Source: Phoronis australis
Taxonomy: Eukaryota; Phoronida; Phoronidae
Length of the DNA stretch: 54,332 bases
Assembly: GCA_002633005.1 (NCBI GenBank)
Contig: NMRA01000612.1
Span: forward strand, 12,401 to 66,732
Reading direction: 5' to 3'
Program-made: the position numbers and the translations under genes
In this document: positions 1 to 13,000 of the stretch, one piece after another
Layout of the letters: each line of letters begins with the position of its first letter
How positions within the stretch are numbered: the stretch's first letter is position 1
Notes under the pieces: generated by a model
Databases searched by the model: none
Told to the model about the DNA's origin: nothing
The model's input: only the letters and a program-made list of their open reading frames with translations

Positions 1-152
1 CTCCTCATACCTGTGTAATGTCTACTGCCACATCATTGAGCTCCTCATACCTGTGTAATGTCTACTGCCACATCACTGAGCTCCTCATACCTGTGTAATG
101 TCTACTGCCACATCACTGAGCTCCTCATACCTGTGTAATGTCTACTGCCACA
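1..152. repeat. 40-bp minisatellite, about 4 copies, cut by window edge
   Basis: A unit beginning CTCCTCATACCTGTGTAATG starts at 1, 41, 81 and 121 (period 40) with almost no divergence between copies. The array is truncated by the left edge of the window, so its full length is unknown. It lies in the XPO6 intron upstream of the first visible exon. Confidence 0.95.
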
Positions 153-157
153 ACATC

Positions 158-184
158 TTACCAATTAAAAAAAATAATTGGTAA
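158..184. repeat. Small perfect hairpin after the minisatellite
   Basis: TTACCAATTA (158-167) and TAATTGGTAA (175-184) are perfect inverted repeats around a seven-base A loop. It sits directly downstream of the 40-bp array. It is too short to call an element. Confidence 0.7.
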
Positions 185-327
185 AATTGACTTTTCTTTA
201 TTTTTCAATGGCTTCTAAATGTGTTTTGAATCCCCAGTTTCTCAAAATACTGTCTGAAAGTGGTACCACCAGACGTTCATCTAGTGTACATGCTGGGTGA
301 CTTAAACAGACACCCTGACATAAACTT

Positions 328-430
328 AGATGCCCAAGTTAAGATGCCTTGATCAGCATTTGGATGTCTAAGTTAGGATGCCTTGATCAGCATTTGGATG
401 TCCAAGTTAGGATGCCTTGATCAGCATTTG
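328..430. repeat. 34-bp tandem repeat, 3 copies
   Basis: The block GATGCCTTGATCAGCATTTG recurs at 343, 377 and 411 (period 34). It is intronic in XPO6. The remainder of 185-824 shows no exon, element or RNA gene that I can support; the missing XPO6 N-terminal exons are not visible here. Confidence 0.9.
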
Positions 431-824
431 GATGCCCAAATGAAGTGAGCACAAGTAAGCATTGGTGTCTCTTTCAACTCTATTCAACTCTAGCAGCTCA
501 TTGTCCTGTCCAGAATAAAACGTTAGTTCAAATATGATGTAAAATACAGTATCATTCTATACTATATTAACAATTTCACTTGAGGTCATCAAAACCCAGT
601 CACGTGTCAGTGGCCATGGACACCTTGAGAAACTGGGAAACCCATTTTCAAAGTTCTATTTTTGAAGTCCTGGTTGAGCTCCTGTATCAGTGGTATAGAA
701 CTTGAAATTACAAAGCATTTAGTTAATACTACATAATCCTTCATGAAAAAATGAAACATTTCACTTGTGTGCCATATTGTGTCCTAAATTGATGTGATCT
801 TACCGTACCGTGATCCTTTTCCAG

Positions 825-1022
825 AATTTAATTAATCGGCAGTGGCTTGGGATGGAACATCGTAACAAACTGGAGGTACGACAAACACTGAAGAAGTTTC
901 TGATGTCACATCACAAGAAAGTGCCAGCATTTATCCGCAACAAACTTGTCAAGCTTGTGGTGGATATAGGACGAGCAGATTGGCCGCACATCTACCCTGA
1001 CTTCCTGTCTAGCATCCTGCAA
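825..1022 (+). CDS. XPO6: XPO6 exon w1
   Basis: Acceptor TTTTCCAG at 817-824, donor GTGAGA at 1023. Phase 0 to 0. Encodes NLINRQWLG...IRNKLVKLVVDIGRADWP...DFLSSILQ, matching the exportin-6 N-terminal helical repeats. An apparent start just upstream in the same frame is intronic and not used. Confidence 0.95.
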
Positions 1023-4000
1023 GTGAGAAGCAATTTTTTTATGTTGCCAAGTCAGTTTGCTCAGGTGCCTCCAAAAATATTTTCTTGTTAATATTAATGT
1101 AATTTATACTGTAAGGAACATGATAAGACTAATTTTTGTAGCGGAAAATGGCTTAAATCAAAACTTGTTTTTGACAGAAAGCATGGGTTTAATGACCCTT
1201 TAATTATTTAAAGATAATATAAAATTCTGATATGAGTTGTTCTGATGACATTGTTGATAAGTATTGTTGATTTGTCCCTACTGTCACCTGTTGGTTGCGA
1301 CTGTGACTTAAACATTTTTAATCTTAGAGGAATCCTGTTGTGATTGGGTGTGTGAGATAAAAGTTTGCTAACCTATGAAAGCATATAGGTTTTTATGAGA
1401 TGTATCTGTATATATTTGCTGTAAACTGTGCGTCAATGCATGGACTTGAAGATGTAGTGTAGAAACAAGGCGGAAATAGGTAGAGAATAAAAATGTTTAA
1501 AACAGATATGTGTACCTTATGCAGAACATGCCATTTCTGTCAATAATAACTTCCGTCCCATCAACAGTGTTAGAAACAACTTCTTTAATCCATGGATTGT
1601 TCACTTCGTTTGACTTGGACTGTCTCTGGCAAACATCATTGTGTTTATTGTCAAAAGTAGAATTAGAGTTTAACAGTGATTGACACATTATTCTTGGAAG
1701 TGGCCCACTTTTGTGCAAAGGGGATTGTCATTGGTAAACTGCAAGTTGTGCTGAACACCTTTCATGTACACACATTGTACATGTGGCCGTGTCAACCATT
1801 TGCAACCCGTCATGGAGGGGAAAGCATGGAACGGCTCATCAGTACTTGTAAAAGCTGGTAGAGGACAGCCATAAGTTGCCTGGTTTTGAAAGTTGAAAAA
1901 TGTGGCTGTCCAACATGCCACTTAATCTCAGAGTGGAATTAAATGGTCTGAGGGATATTTTATTGCAGTGTAATTACTATGTTCTGCACTTCTTTTGATG
2001 TGTTAAACCAACTGATTTTTTCCACTTCAGCTGGTCCAACAGCCAGACACGGTGGAGTTAGGCTTGGTGTTCATTCAAGCCACCTCTGAAGAGTTAGCAT
2101 GTCCCCGTGAGGACCTGAGTGTAGCTAGGAAGGAAGAGCTTCACCGGTTGTTACTGGCACAAGTACCAACTCTACTCAGTCTTCTCACAGGTAACTTGTG
2201 TCTATTATTTACAATTAAAAGGATTGTGCTTGAGTGCATCCTTCGTTAGCCAGTTTGTATGCAATTCAAATGACTCATTACTTCATACCAATGTTGGTAA
2301 GTTTGTCAGATTTTTGTGTACTGTTGCTTTCAAGTAGCTAAATTGAGCAGTTTTGATTAATTATTGTTTTGTTGTTGTCAATTCTTTAAACTGAGTAGCT
2401 GTAATTTTTGTGTTAAAATTGAAAGGATGTTGCAGAGGGCTGGAGACGTGTTCACATGGGGTCAGTGACGTGTTGGTGTAAAAGTTAATGTAGTATCAGC
2501 TGGTAAACATGAAAGTCCAGAAGTAGATCTGCATCAACTCTGCCTGCAGGACTAGACTCTCATTAAGTTAACATAATCTGTGATTGTCTTGTACATTTCC
2601 TGTTGACAGGAACCTTAGACTCTATACTGGAGAAACATCTGCACCTGGTAACTGCAGGACTAGACTCTCATTAAGTTAACATAACCTGTGATTTTCTTGT
2701 ACATTTCCTGTTGACACAAACCTTAGACTCTATATTGGAGAGACATCTGCACCTGGTAACTGCAGGACTGGACTCTCATTAAGTTAACATAACCTGTGGT
2801 TGTCTTGTACATTTCCTGTTGACAGGAACCTTAGACTCTATACTGGAGAAACATCTGCACCTGGTTACTGCAGGACTAGACTCTCATTAAGTTAACATAA
2901 CCTGTGATTGTCTTGTACATTTCCTGTTGACAGGAACCTTAGACTCTATACTGGAGAAACATCTGCACCTGGTAACTGCCACACCCCCTCCCTCACCGAC
3001 ACACGGAGAGTCGGGGGAAACAAGCAAGTCACCTCAACATCTGTTCTCTACATCTCCCCTTCATTCAGGTATAGAATGTGTGTTAGGTAATGACATCATT
3101 CAGCTATAGAATGTGTGTTAGCCAATGACATCATTCAGCTATAGAATGTGTGTTAGCCAATGACATCATTCAGCTATAGAATGTGTGTTAGCCAATGACA
3201 TCATTCAGCTATAGAATGTGTGTTAGCTAATGACATCATTCAGCTATAGAATGTGTGTTAGCTAGTGACGTCATTCAGCTATAGAATGTGTGTTAGCTAA
3301 TGACATCATTCAGGTACAGAAGGTGTGTTAGCCAATGACATCATTCAGCTATAGAATGTGTGTTAGCTAATGACATCATTCAGCTATAGAATGTGTGTTA
3401 GCTAATGACATCATTCAGCTATAGAATGTGTGTTAGCTAATCACAGTTGAGGGATATGTTTTGCAAGCACAATATTTGGAATTGTAGAAACTACTCAGTG
3501 CACGATCGTCAGTGTCACTAATGTAAAAATGTTGGAAGTTTATTTATATATCTTGGACTGCATAATAGTCATTATTTAACTCTGCGTCGATCGCATTACA
3601 ACACTGTGTAAGTAATAGTTTTAAAAAATCTGAACAACTAATTTATGTGTTATATCTTCACTTGCCAATGTCATATTAATTGCTTACAATTGTTGGATGA
3701 CCAAACAGTGAATAGTGTATAAGTAGGACTTAAAGATGCAAGATATGTATTTTCAAAATGTTTAACGTTTATTTTTGCATTGAATTGCATTCAGTATGCA
3801 GCCCTTACATTAAAATTGGTAGTGGTGTGTGGTGACGACACAGCACTGCTTGATCAACTTAAATTGGATTCCTGTATTCATCAAAGTTATTTTATGCGCT
3901 GATCAGATACCTTTCAAGGACATGATTTTTTATCTCTTAATTGTTAGTAGTTTATTGATTGGTTACTCTGATATGTTAACTGTTACAGGGAGTATCCTTA

Positions 4001-7000
4001 GTAACATGTTTAAGTCACCGAGCAACAAAGTGCGTATAGAGGCCCTGCCACCCATGGATAGCCATTCCCATCACATCTGCGTGCTGTCTCTCAACTGTCT
4101 GTCACACCTGTTCAGCTGGATCCCTCTCTCATCCACCATCACCTCCTCTCTGCTCAGTACCATATTCCAGTTTGCTGCTCTCGGCTGTGAGCCCCAGCTG
4201 AAGACCGAGTCCTCTCATTTCGCATCAAATGCCAACAAGGACTTGGGTATCCTGGCCATGGGCTGTGTCAACGAGCTACTCTCCAAAAACTGTGTGCCGC
4301 AGGAGTTTCAAGACTTCTTGCTGCAAATGTTCCAGCAGACATTTTATCTCCTGCAGAGACTGACAAAGGAGAGTCGCACTAACCCAGCTGGAAACAAGCT
4401 GTCTGAGATTGATGACAAGTATGTAGTTAGTGTATTGCATTTTTGAATTACAAATTATTGTACTAAAATTATGAATAGATTTTGTGTTTGCACTTCAGGT
4501 TTTCTAGTTACAGTGTAATTTAAAATAGATTTCTGCTTACTGATTTATAGGGTTTAAATTCTATCTTACTGTGTTCAGAGTCATTAAAGCATTATGAATA
4601 AAGAGTTACTGTGCTTAGTATTAATTTGTGCTGTGATCTTTTGTTTATTTTTGTTCTTTTGCAGTTATGTTGAAAAGTTCACAGAATTTCTTCGACTTTT
4701 CGTGTCCATACATCTTCGGAGATTTGAGAGTAACACACAGTTTCCCATGTTAGAATTTCTGGCTTTACTTTTTAAATACACTTTCAAACAGGTAATTCAT
4801 TTAATGTTAAATATTTTGTGAAATTAAGATTTCAGAGCTTTGGGAGTGAAGAAGTAGCAGAGGCACCTAGTGGCAAATGTTAAAGTTGTCTCATTTGCTG
4901 TGAAGCAATGATGTTGGAAAAAGTACTATTTCAATCTTTGCCAATCGAATTGTGTCTGTAAAATTCTGGTGTTTTTTATGTCTAAAAGACATAAAATACT
5001 GTTGTAGTGACATTTGTACGTTGTTACTGTAAAAATCAAACAAGATTTATTGCAGTATCCGCTCTGAATCATATACTCATGTTTTTGAACTTTTCCAGCC
5101 TTGTCTAGAGGGTTACTTTGCCTGCCTGGAGATATGGACAGTATTCCTTGACTATCTGAGTACAAAGTTAAAGAACAGAACTATAGACAGTCACACAGTG
5201 GTGTCCAAGTACTCCGAGGCACTAGTATCCTTGGTGACTCAGATTGTACGAAAGTTACAGTTTCGCTATAATCAGTCACAGCTGGATGAACTGGATGACG
5301 AAACAGTGGATGATGATGTAGGTTTGGATGATCTCTCTCTCTCTGTCTATGTTGTGTAGTAGATGGAGGCTCTATCAGATTTATTCATGTACACAATGTT
5401 GTCAAGAAGTGGAAGTCTAGATATTTGTATATTGATGCTAATGATGGACGAATTCTGTTTGTGTTATCAAAATAGACTGAACACAGAAATGTGTTTACCA
5501 CCTTAGGTGCATTTGTGGTATAAGGGTCCCACCCAACTCCCTAATGGCCAACTTGAATGAAAGCATTATTGCTGGAGAGCCAATGTTCCATTTGCACCAC
5601 CCAGTGACTTTAAAGCTCTTCATTGTAACTCCTTCTTCGACAAAACGACTGTGTTTGTGTGCTTTAAATCACAATTGATGCATTTTGTATTTTCTAGTCA
5701 GAGACAGAGTGGCAGCACTTTTTACGGATGTCAGTTGAAGTGCTGGCTCACATCTCTGAAATGATTCCTGGTGAGGTGTTTAATTTATTGGTGAGTAAGC
5801 TCATTGTTTTTGGAGAGGCAGTTCATGTTTCTATGAAGATTGCTTTGTTTATTATCCATTTGTTTTAACTGGTAATCGTGATTCTTTATGACAAAATAGT
5901 TTTGTGATAAATTAATGACATATCCTGTGACTCTTGATGCGTTTGCATCCTGAAGAGAGTTTAATATTTGGGGGAAGTAAATCTTACCTTTAAGAAGGAC
6001 TGCTACCAGTATACACTAATGTGAAGCTTTGGGAAATTATTTAATCATTGACCGCATTTAGAGTGTGGTAATGGTTCTACATTTTTTGCATGAATAGTGT
6101 CTAAATTATGAGAATTGTTTTATCGGAAAATTTTAATATGCGGGTGTGTGTAGTTGCTTTTGTCTATTAAAATGGTTTGAGCAACTTATCTAATCATGAA
6201 GTGCCTTGGCAATGTTATTGTACAGCTATTGGCAGGTGTTGGCTTTTTAAATTTTCTTTAATAAAGATTATTATTTATTTCAGTACGTGTCATTTGAAGA
6301 TCATGTCAGCGTATATCTTGGTCTTGAACAACATGTTGCTGGCAATGGCCAACCATCCACATTGAATGTCACTAGTGAAGTTGAGATTAGTCGACTGCAC
6401 TGTTCTCTGCATGACTTGTCGTCATTATTACAAGCTTTAGGGAGGATGGCTGAGCACTTTACAGGGGAACATTTTGCTGGCAGATTTAACAACGCTAAGA
6501 CTGTAGTAACTAGGTAGTGTATCGAGGCTTCAGTAATTACAAATCATTGATCAGATGTTATATTTACTGTTTGGTTAAATTTCTATGAATGTTCATAAGG
6601 CTGATCATTCCAGATAAGTCAACAAATCTGCTTTGTTATCATGAGAAGGGCAATGTCCTATGGTATAACTTGTGGTAGTCAGGCTTTGTTTCGCTGTGGT
6701 GACCACATGTGATTGATCAAATTTCTAGCATGAAGCACATGACTGTTATGTAAGGCAGTGTAGAGAATGTTTAAACTAGCCATAAAACAGCTGATAAAAT
6801 GCCTTTGTGAGTAATCATTGTAACTGGATTATCCATTTATTTTGACACTTTATCCACTGTCCGATAAAAGTTCAGATGTGGTTGCAGCATTAGTTTACTA
6901 AACACTTATTCTACATTGCTGGCCAGCAGCAACAGGGTATTATGTAACAAAGTTGCAATGAACTTAAAGTTACACCTTGAAGTTCAAATTTCCCACAAAC

Positions 7001-10000
7001 CTTTGCAGTTGCAATTGTGTTACTGTTAATTTGGTGTATTCTGGCATCCAGTGTAAATTTTAGTTTTAATCGTAGTATAGACCCCACATATTAACTCACC
7101 ATACATAATAATCTCTTTAGGTTGGTTAAACTTACCGAGTATGGTACAAGATTAAAACTCTACGACTTGAAAACAGCCGCCCAAAATGTTTTGCCTGCTG
7201 GATTTATAGAAGTGTAAGTAGATCTTTTGGTAACTTTTTACATAAATATGTGGGTGCATATTGCCATCATCTCTGTCCGGGCGTATGGCGTCCGCTGCTG
7301 TAACTCCTAAACCCCTGCTAGGATCTTGATGAGATTTGGCAGATGTGTTCTATAAAGCTGACGATGACGAATTTCGGACTTATTCAACTACAGGTGTGCC
7401 CCCTAGTGGCAATTTTAGTTATTTACATTTACCTCTATCTTCGGAGGTCCTCAACGGATTTTCATAAAATTTGTCAGTTAGGCATCTATTAGTGAGATGA
7501 CGATATCCTTCCGTTTTTTGGATGGATTCGAGGTATTTTACGCCACCTAGTGACAATTTTTACTGTTTTCGAGTCTCTTTTTGGCATCCGCCCCTCTGTC
7601 AACCGAACAACTCTAAGGATGATTGTGAAAATTGGCATATATGTTCCTACTGTGAAGGAAACAGCTAACGATAATTTTGCGACAACTTCGAATACTGTGG
7701 TGCCTCATAGTGGCAGTTTTGTTTGTTTTTGGCAGTATCTCCTGAACACTACAGGATTTTATTAAATTTAACAAATGTATTTATATGAAGTTGACAACGG
7801 ACGACGATGACTTTCGGACAGATCGGACTACCAGTGTGCCCCCTAGTGGCAATTATATTTTTTTACGTTTATCCCTGTATCTTCAAAGGTCTTCAACAGA
7901 TTTTCATAACATTTGGCAGATAGGCATCTATTAGTGAGATGATGCTATCCATTCGTTTTCGGTTTGATTCAAAGTATTTTGCGCCACCTAGTGACCATTT
8001 TTATTGTTTTCAAGTCTGTTTTTTGGCATCCTCCCCTCTGTCAACCAATCTACTCTAAGGATGATTGTGGAAATTGGTGTGTATGTTCTTACTGTGAAGA
8101 GGATGGCTGTCGATGATTTTCCAATGACCTTGACGTTTGTGGTGCCTCCTGGTGGCAGTTTTGTTTTATTTACGCCTATGGCTGTATCTCCCAAACTCTC
8201 TGCAGAATATTCAATTAATTTAGCAAGTGTATTTATATGAAGTTGACAACGGACGGCGACCACTTTCAGACGAATCTGACAAATGCTGTGCCCCCTAGTG
8301 GCAATTTAATTTTTTTCTGTTTCTTTTTTCTCTTTTTGAAACTCTTTGACAGATTTTTATGAAATTTGGTAAATAGTTTGCTATTGAAACAATGACATAT
8401 TCCTGTTTTATGATGAATTTGACGTATTTTGTGCCATCTGGTGGTCATTTTTACTGTTTTGTACTCTGTTTTTTGCATCTGCTCTTCTATCGACCAAATC
8501 ATTCTAAGTATGATTGTGAAAATTGACATATATGTTCTTAGTGTGAAGAGGACGGTTGATGATGATTTTCTGATGACTTTGACTACTGCGATGCCTCCTA
8601 GTGGCACTTATGTTTTTTGCACCCATAGCCCCCTAGTGCCAATTTCATTTTTTCCGTTTTCCTCATTTTCTCTGAAGTTCCTTGACAGATTTTTATGATA
8701 TTTGGTAAATAGCTATCTATTAAAGAAGCAATGACAAGTTCCGTTTTTCGGATGGATTTGACCTATTTTGCGCCACCTAGTGGCCATTTCTGTGATACAA
8801 ATAAACATCCCTAGAAGCACACTGTTTGCGGTGCCTTCATGGGTGCATTTCAACGCTCCGCATTGCAGTTGTTTTATTGACTTCATAGTTCGTTAAAAAT
8901 AACACAAAACAGTGCTAATTCAGTGTCTATACTTATATGCCAGTTATTCTCCAGTACCGAGTGTGTGTTTATGTCATCTTGTTACCTAACAGATTTGATT
9001 TTTCTGGACATGCCCAGTTTGTGGTAGCCTTGTATAGTCTTTATACAGCTTGCTGGCTGGTTAAGTTTCTAGCTGCTATTAAGGTCTTCAGCCTGATTTA
9101 GTTGTGCATTAATACAAATTGCTATGACTTAAATTGACCTTTTTTGGTTAGTGCAAGATGTCATATATACAATGGATTGTTGGAATGCGATTATCCATAG
9201 CAGTATCGTTAGTGGACTTAGTTATACGATCTGAAGAGATCACATTTTAGTAACGTTTCAGGCAACCAGAAGTTCAGTTTATACTCGATATGAGTAAACA
9301 GGTAGCACCATTGTAAAATGCCACTTAACCGAGCTGATAATCACATACGTGGTACTTCTAGATTGAGTGACTCGAATCCTATAAATCAGTGCTCTGGGAT
9401 GAACAAGCATCTGTTTCATTATCCATAAAAAGTTCAATGTGTAGAAATGCAACAGTCATTTGCCACGTGGACTGACCCTAATAATATACACGCCATGCCC
9501 CCCAGTTGAACACTTTTAGCTAAAAGAATTTTATGCACTGTTACTGCATTGTTTACATGGCTGTTGATTTTCTCTTAACAAGTGGTTGTTTGCAGGCATG
9601 CCCAGTCTTTAGCTGCTATCAAGGCCTATGCCCATTGGTTAGCTCAGTTCTACACTGAGTCACACACTCATCAGGAACATCAGGAAATGTGCAACCAGTT
9701 CATATCAACCATCATTGATGCTGTGGTTCCACTCTTTTCTAAAGATGTACGTATTACAGATTTTAGTTGATGCCTTGTTGAAATGTTTTTGATTTATAGT
9801 GTTAGTATATTATTGTTAGTTAGACTTTGATAGTATTTGTACAATGCATGTTTATTGAGCAGCAACACTAACCACAATGTTCACACTGATGGTTTTATCA
9901 ACTGAAATACAACTTGGAAGTTAGGTTCATCGTCGACTGTGATACACTGCAAGTTCTTGAGTTTCTTTTTTATTCAATCTGGTGTATTTGACTTACTATG

Positions 10001-13000
10001 AAGTTAGTCTGACACAGTGAGCAAGTTGACAATAAGTCAATTGGTTGGAGTAAACTGTGTTCTCATTCTTTACTTTTCTATTCTAATAATGTTGCTCAGG
10101 GGCCAAGACACCCGCTCATGTTCAATCTCAGCCCTGGCTCAGGACAATTCGTCACGATAACGATTCATGTGATCAGACACGCAGTATTTGCATTCTGTCA
10201 CTTAAAACATCTCACTTACTGTTTGAATAACGTAGTTTTATTCATCTCATTTTCATTCAAACTGATTAAAAATGAAATGTTTCAGAATATCCAAATATGC
10301 CAAATTGACAGAAAAATACCATCTAGAAATGTTAAGCTATAATTTCCAAAATAGTATCAACATGCTATATGCAAGCTCAGTGTTCAAGGCTATTTATGAT
10401 AATTGAAAACTTAATTTTCTATTCATTTTGTCATTTTGAAATAATGCTGTAGTAACTTAATGGGTTTATTTATTTGAATGTTTAGGTCCCTGAAAAAGTG
10501 TTGCTGTCCGCTGCTCACCTTTTACTGTCGGTGCTACTTACAGTACGACCATCGTACCTTCTTCAAATGCCAAAGATTCAAGCTCTTTACTCATCTGTCA
10601 CTCAAGGATCATGTAGTCACATGCCTGTTGAGGTTTGTTACCATAGCAATTGTTAAATGTACATGATTTAATGTACTTTGTGACAGGGTGTTGGAAGGGA
10701 CATTGTGAATTTCCTCATGAGAATGTTTTGTCAAAGCGTCACACCAGCGAACTGAATTTAAAATGTTATATATTAGTTATGGGTAATTAATGACCACTGG
10801 TCTTCAGGCGTTCTGCGCACGAATGGTGCAAATGAGGATGACAATTGTGCATAAGTTTCAAACTTTTACTCACTTCTGAAATAACTGCTAACGTTTAAAT
10901 TTAATTTTCATTTCTGTCATGTTCGTGTGCAGTCCACTTGTGTTTTAATCTCTGTTTTGCATTTAAATTTTAGAACTAATACTTGCTTATATTTCAATAT
11001 TTGCATATTCAGCTTGTAATTCATGGTAACCACTTGGAACCAAGTGGAGGACATTGATTTTGGGTATTGGAAGAAGTTTATATCTGAGATTTTGAATTTA
11101 TTGTTGTGGTATAGGATTTTGACTCAGCTCTGTTTCCACCACCTACAAGTATGTAGTGTCAAGTATCTAGACGTACTTCATTGGTCATTTCAGGTGCAGC
11201 TGTTAATATACAGGTCTCTGTCGCACTACCTCCTGTTACCCTGGCCTAACTTGTCAGAGGAAAATCAGGACTGGTTCACCAGAGCTGAACATCACCGTTT
11301 GTTCATAAAACAGTTAACATCACAGTACTGCCAACTCAATCTGTCTTCATCTATGGTTGGCAATAAAGCTCAGCAAGAACAAGGTGTGTTTAAATGTACG
11401 GTGTGAGAGAGGATGAATACTCATTTTAATTGAACCTGCATAACCCATGGGTAAAGTTTAGAGGTGTGAAGTGGCCAAATTTAATGTATTGTTGATCAGA
11501 TGTTTCCTGATATTTCAATTTATTGCATAACTCGCATGTCGTCAGATCTGTGGTATTTTTTTCTAGTTGTGCACTTGCCCTTCAGATAAACCAGATTGTG
11601 CCTTAATTCTCTGCCCAGTTCAATCCTTGTTTAACCTGTGCATTGGAATATTGTGACCATGCTCAGTTTCTTCGCTTGCTGATAACTTACTGGTCATCAT
11701 TAATCTAAGAAACTTAAAACATGAATTTGATATTTAAAATACGGTAAACCGTTATTTTTCAGCCAAGCCATGTGTCAAGAAGACACTACACTTCCTTACC
11801 AACTTGGTGGAGTCTTTGTCAGGGGAAGTTGTTAAGACAAAGCAAATATGCTTTGGATCATTGCAGAATCCAGTTCACGTCACTCTGTCATTGTTTCCTA
11901 TTTATATACACCAACCAGGTAAATAAATATTTCTGTAGGTGATTCAGATCCAAACTCTGATTTTCAACATACAGTCTCTTTCTTGTGTCTTAATGATTTC
12001 AAGGAAGAAATATTACAAATACAACAAAAGTTACTTTGTCAACTATCAAGTTATGCACAAGGCAGCTTCAAATTACACCATTTATAGCCTTCATCTCTAG
12101 GTTTTATTGGGGTATACCACTCACTTTCCAGATAAAATAGGGGCACTAACTTCTTTTTAAATTCATTATTATCTGATTTCGTGTCTCCTATTGGTGGTTT
12201 TGTCGTTTTTGCAGAATATCATAGGGTCCACAGATTGAGCATAATATCCCAGAATATTAGACGTTTTGGGAATACAATGCAAGTATGCCGTTAGTTGTTC
12301 TTTGTGTGTATCTGATATGAACGGTTCCATCCTCATTTCTCATAATGGGTTTTTGGTTTGTTACAGATGTTGAAGATATTATCCTAGGATTCTTTTTGGC
12401 CATGTTCCAGGGCCTACGGGTTCAGATGGGAGTTTCCTTCACAGAGCAAATTATACAAACTTTTCTCAGCATGTTTACAAGGTTAGTGTTGAAAGTGTAA
12501 TGGATTTTCATAATTTTTTGGAAACTGCTGTTCTAAACCTAGTTGTGTATTTACCTAACTATCATTTCACCTATTAAGCCATTGATTACAATTATGTGTG
12601 TTAATAAGTTTTATTAACTTGTAGAACAACGAACTCTGTGAATGATTTACCCTTCTCTCAACTTAAAGAACGTATCTTTAGGTCACGATATCTGATTAAT
12701 AGAACTGATGATGACACTGTGAAGTAGCACATTTTCCAGCTACATTTTATATATAAGTCGTGGCATAATTCATCTGGTTAGTTAGTGTTTTGTACAGCTA
12801 ATGTGCTTATTTGATTCACGTTGATTCACGTTGATTCACTTTGTTAAGTTTGTTTTTTTCATGTTATATGTTAAAATAGCCATTATTTTCCATATTCACT
12901 CATGTGAATACATGCTGTTAATTTTCTTTAGAGAGCAGCTGGCTGAAACAATTCTACACGAGTCCAGTGCAGGTTTCAAAGTGATAGAAAAGTGAGTATT

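Noticed and set aside
3265-3272. TGACGTCA (CRE) in the 35-bp array
   Set aside because: It arises by one base change in one copy of a TGACATCA-containing repeat; no promoter context.
1-3443. CRISPR-like repeat arrays
   Set aside because: Repeats are directly adjacent without unique spacers and lie in introns of an animal gene; they are minisatellites.
7550-8698. Repeated open frames with similar proteins (e.g. SVN.(T/S)TLRMIV.IG.YV) in an XPO6 intron
   Set aside because: Similarity reflects the 440-bp tandem DNA repeat; frames are broken at unit ends and lack initiation context.
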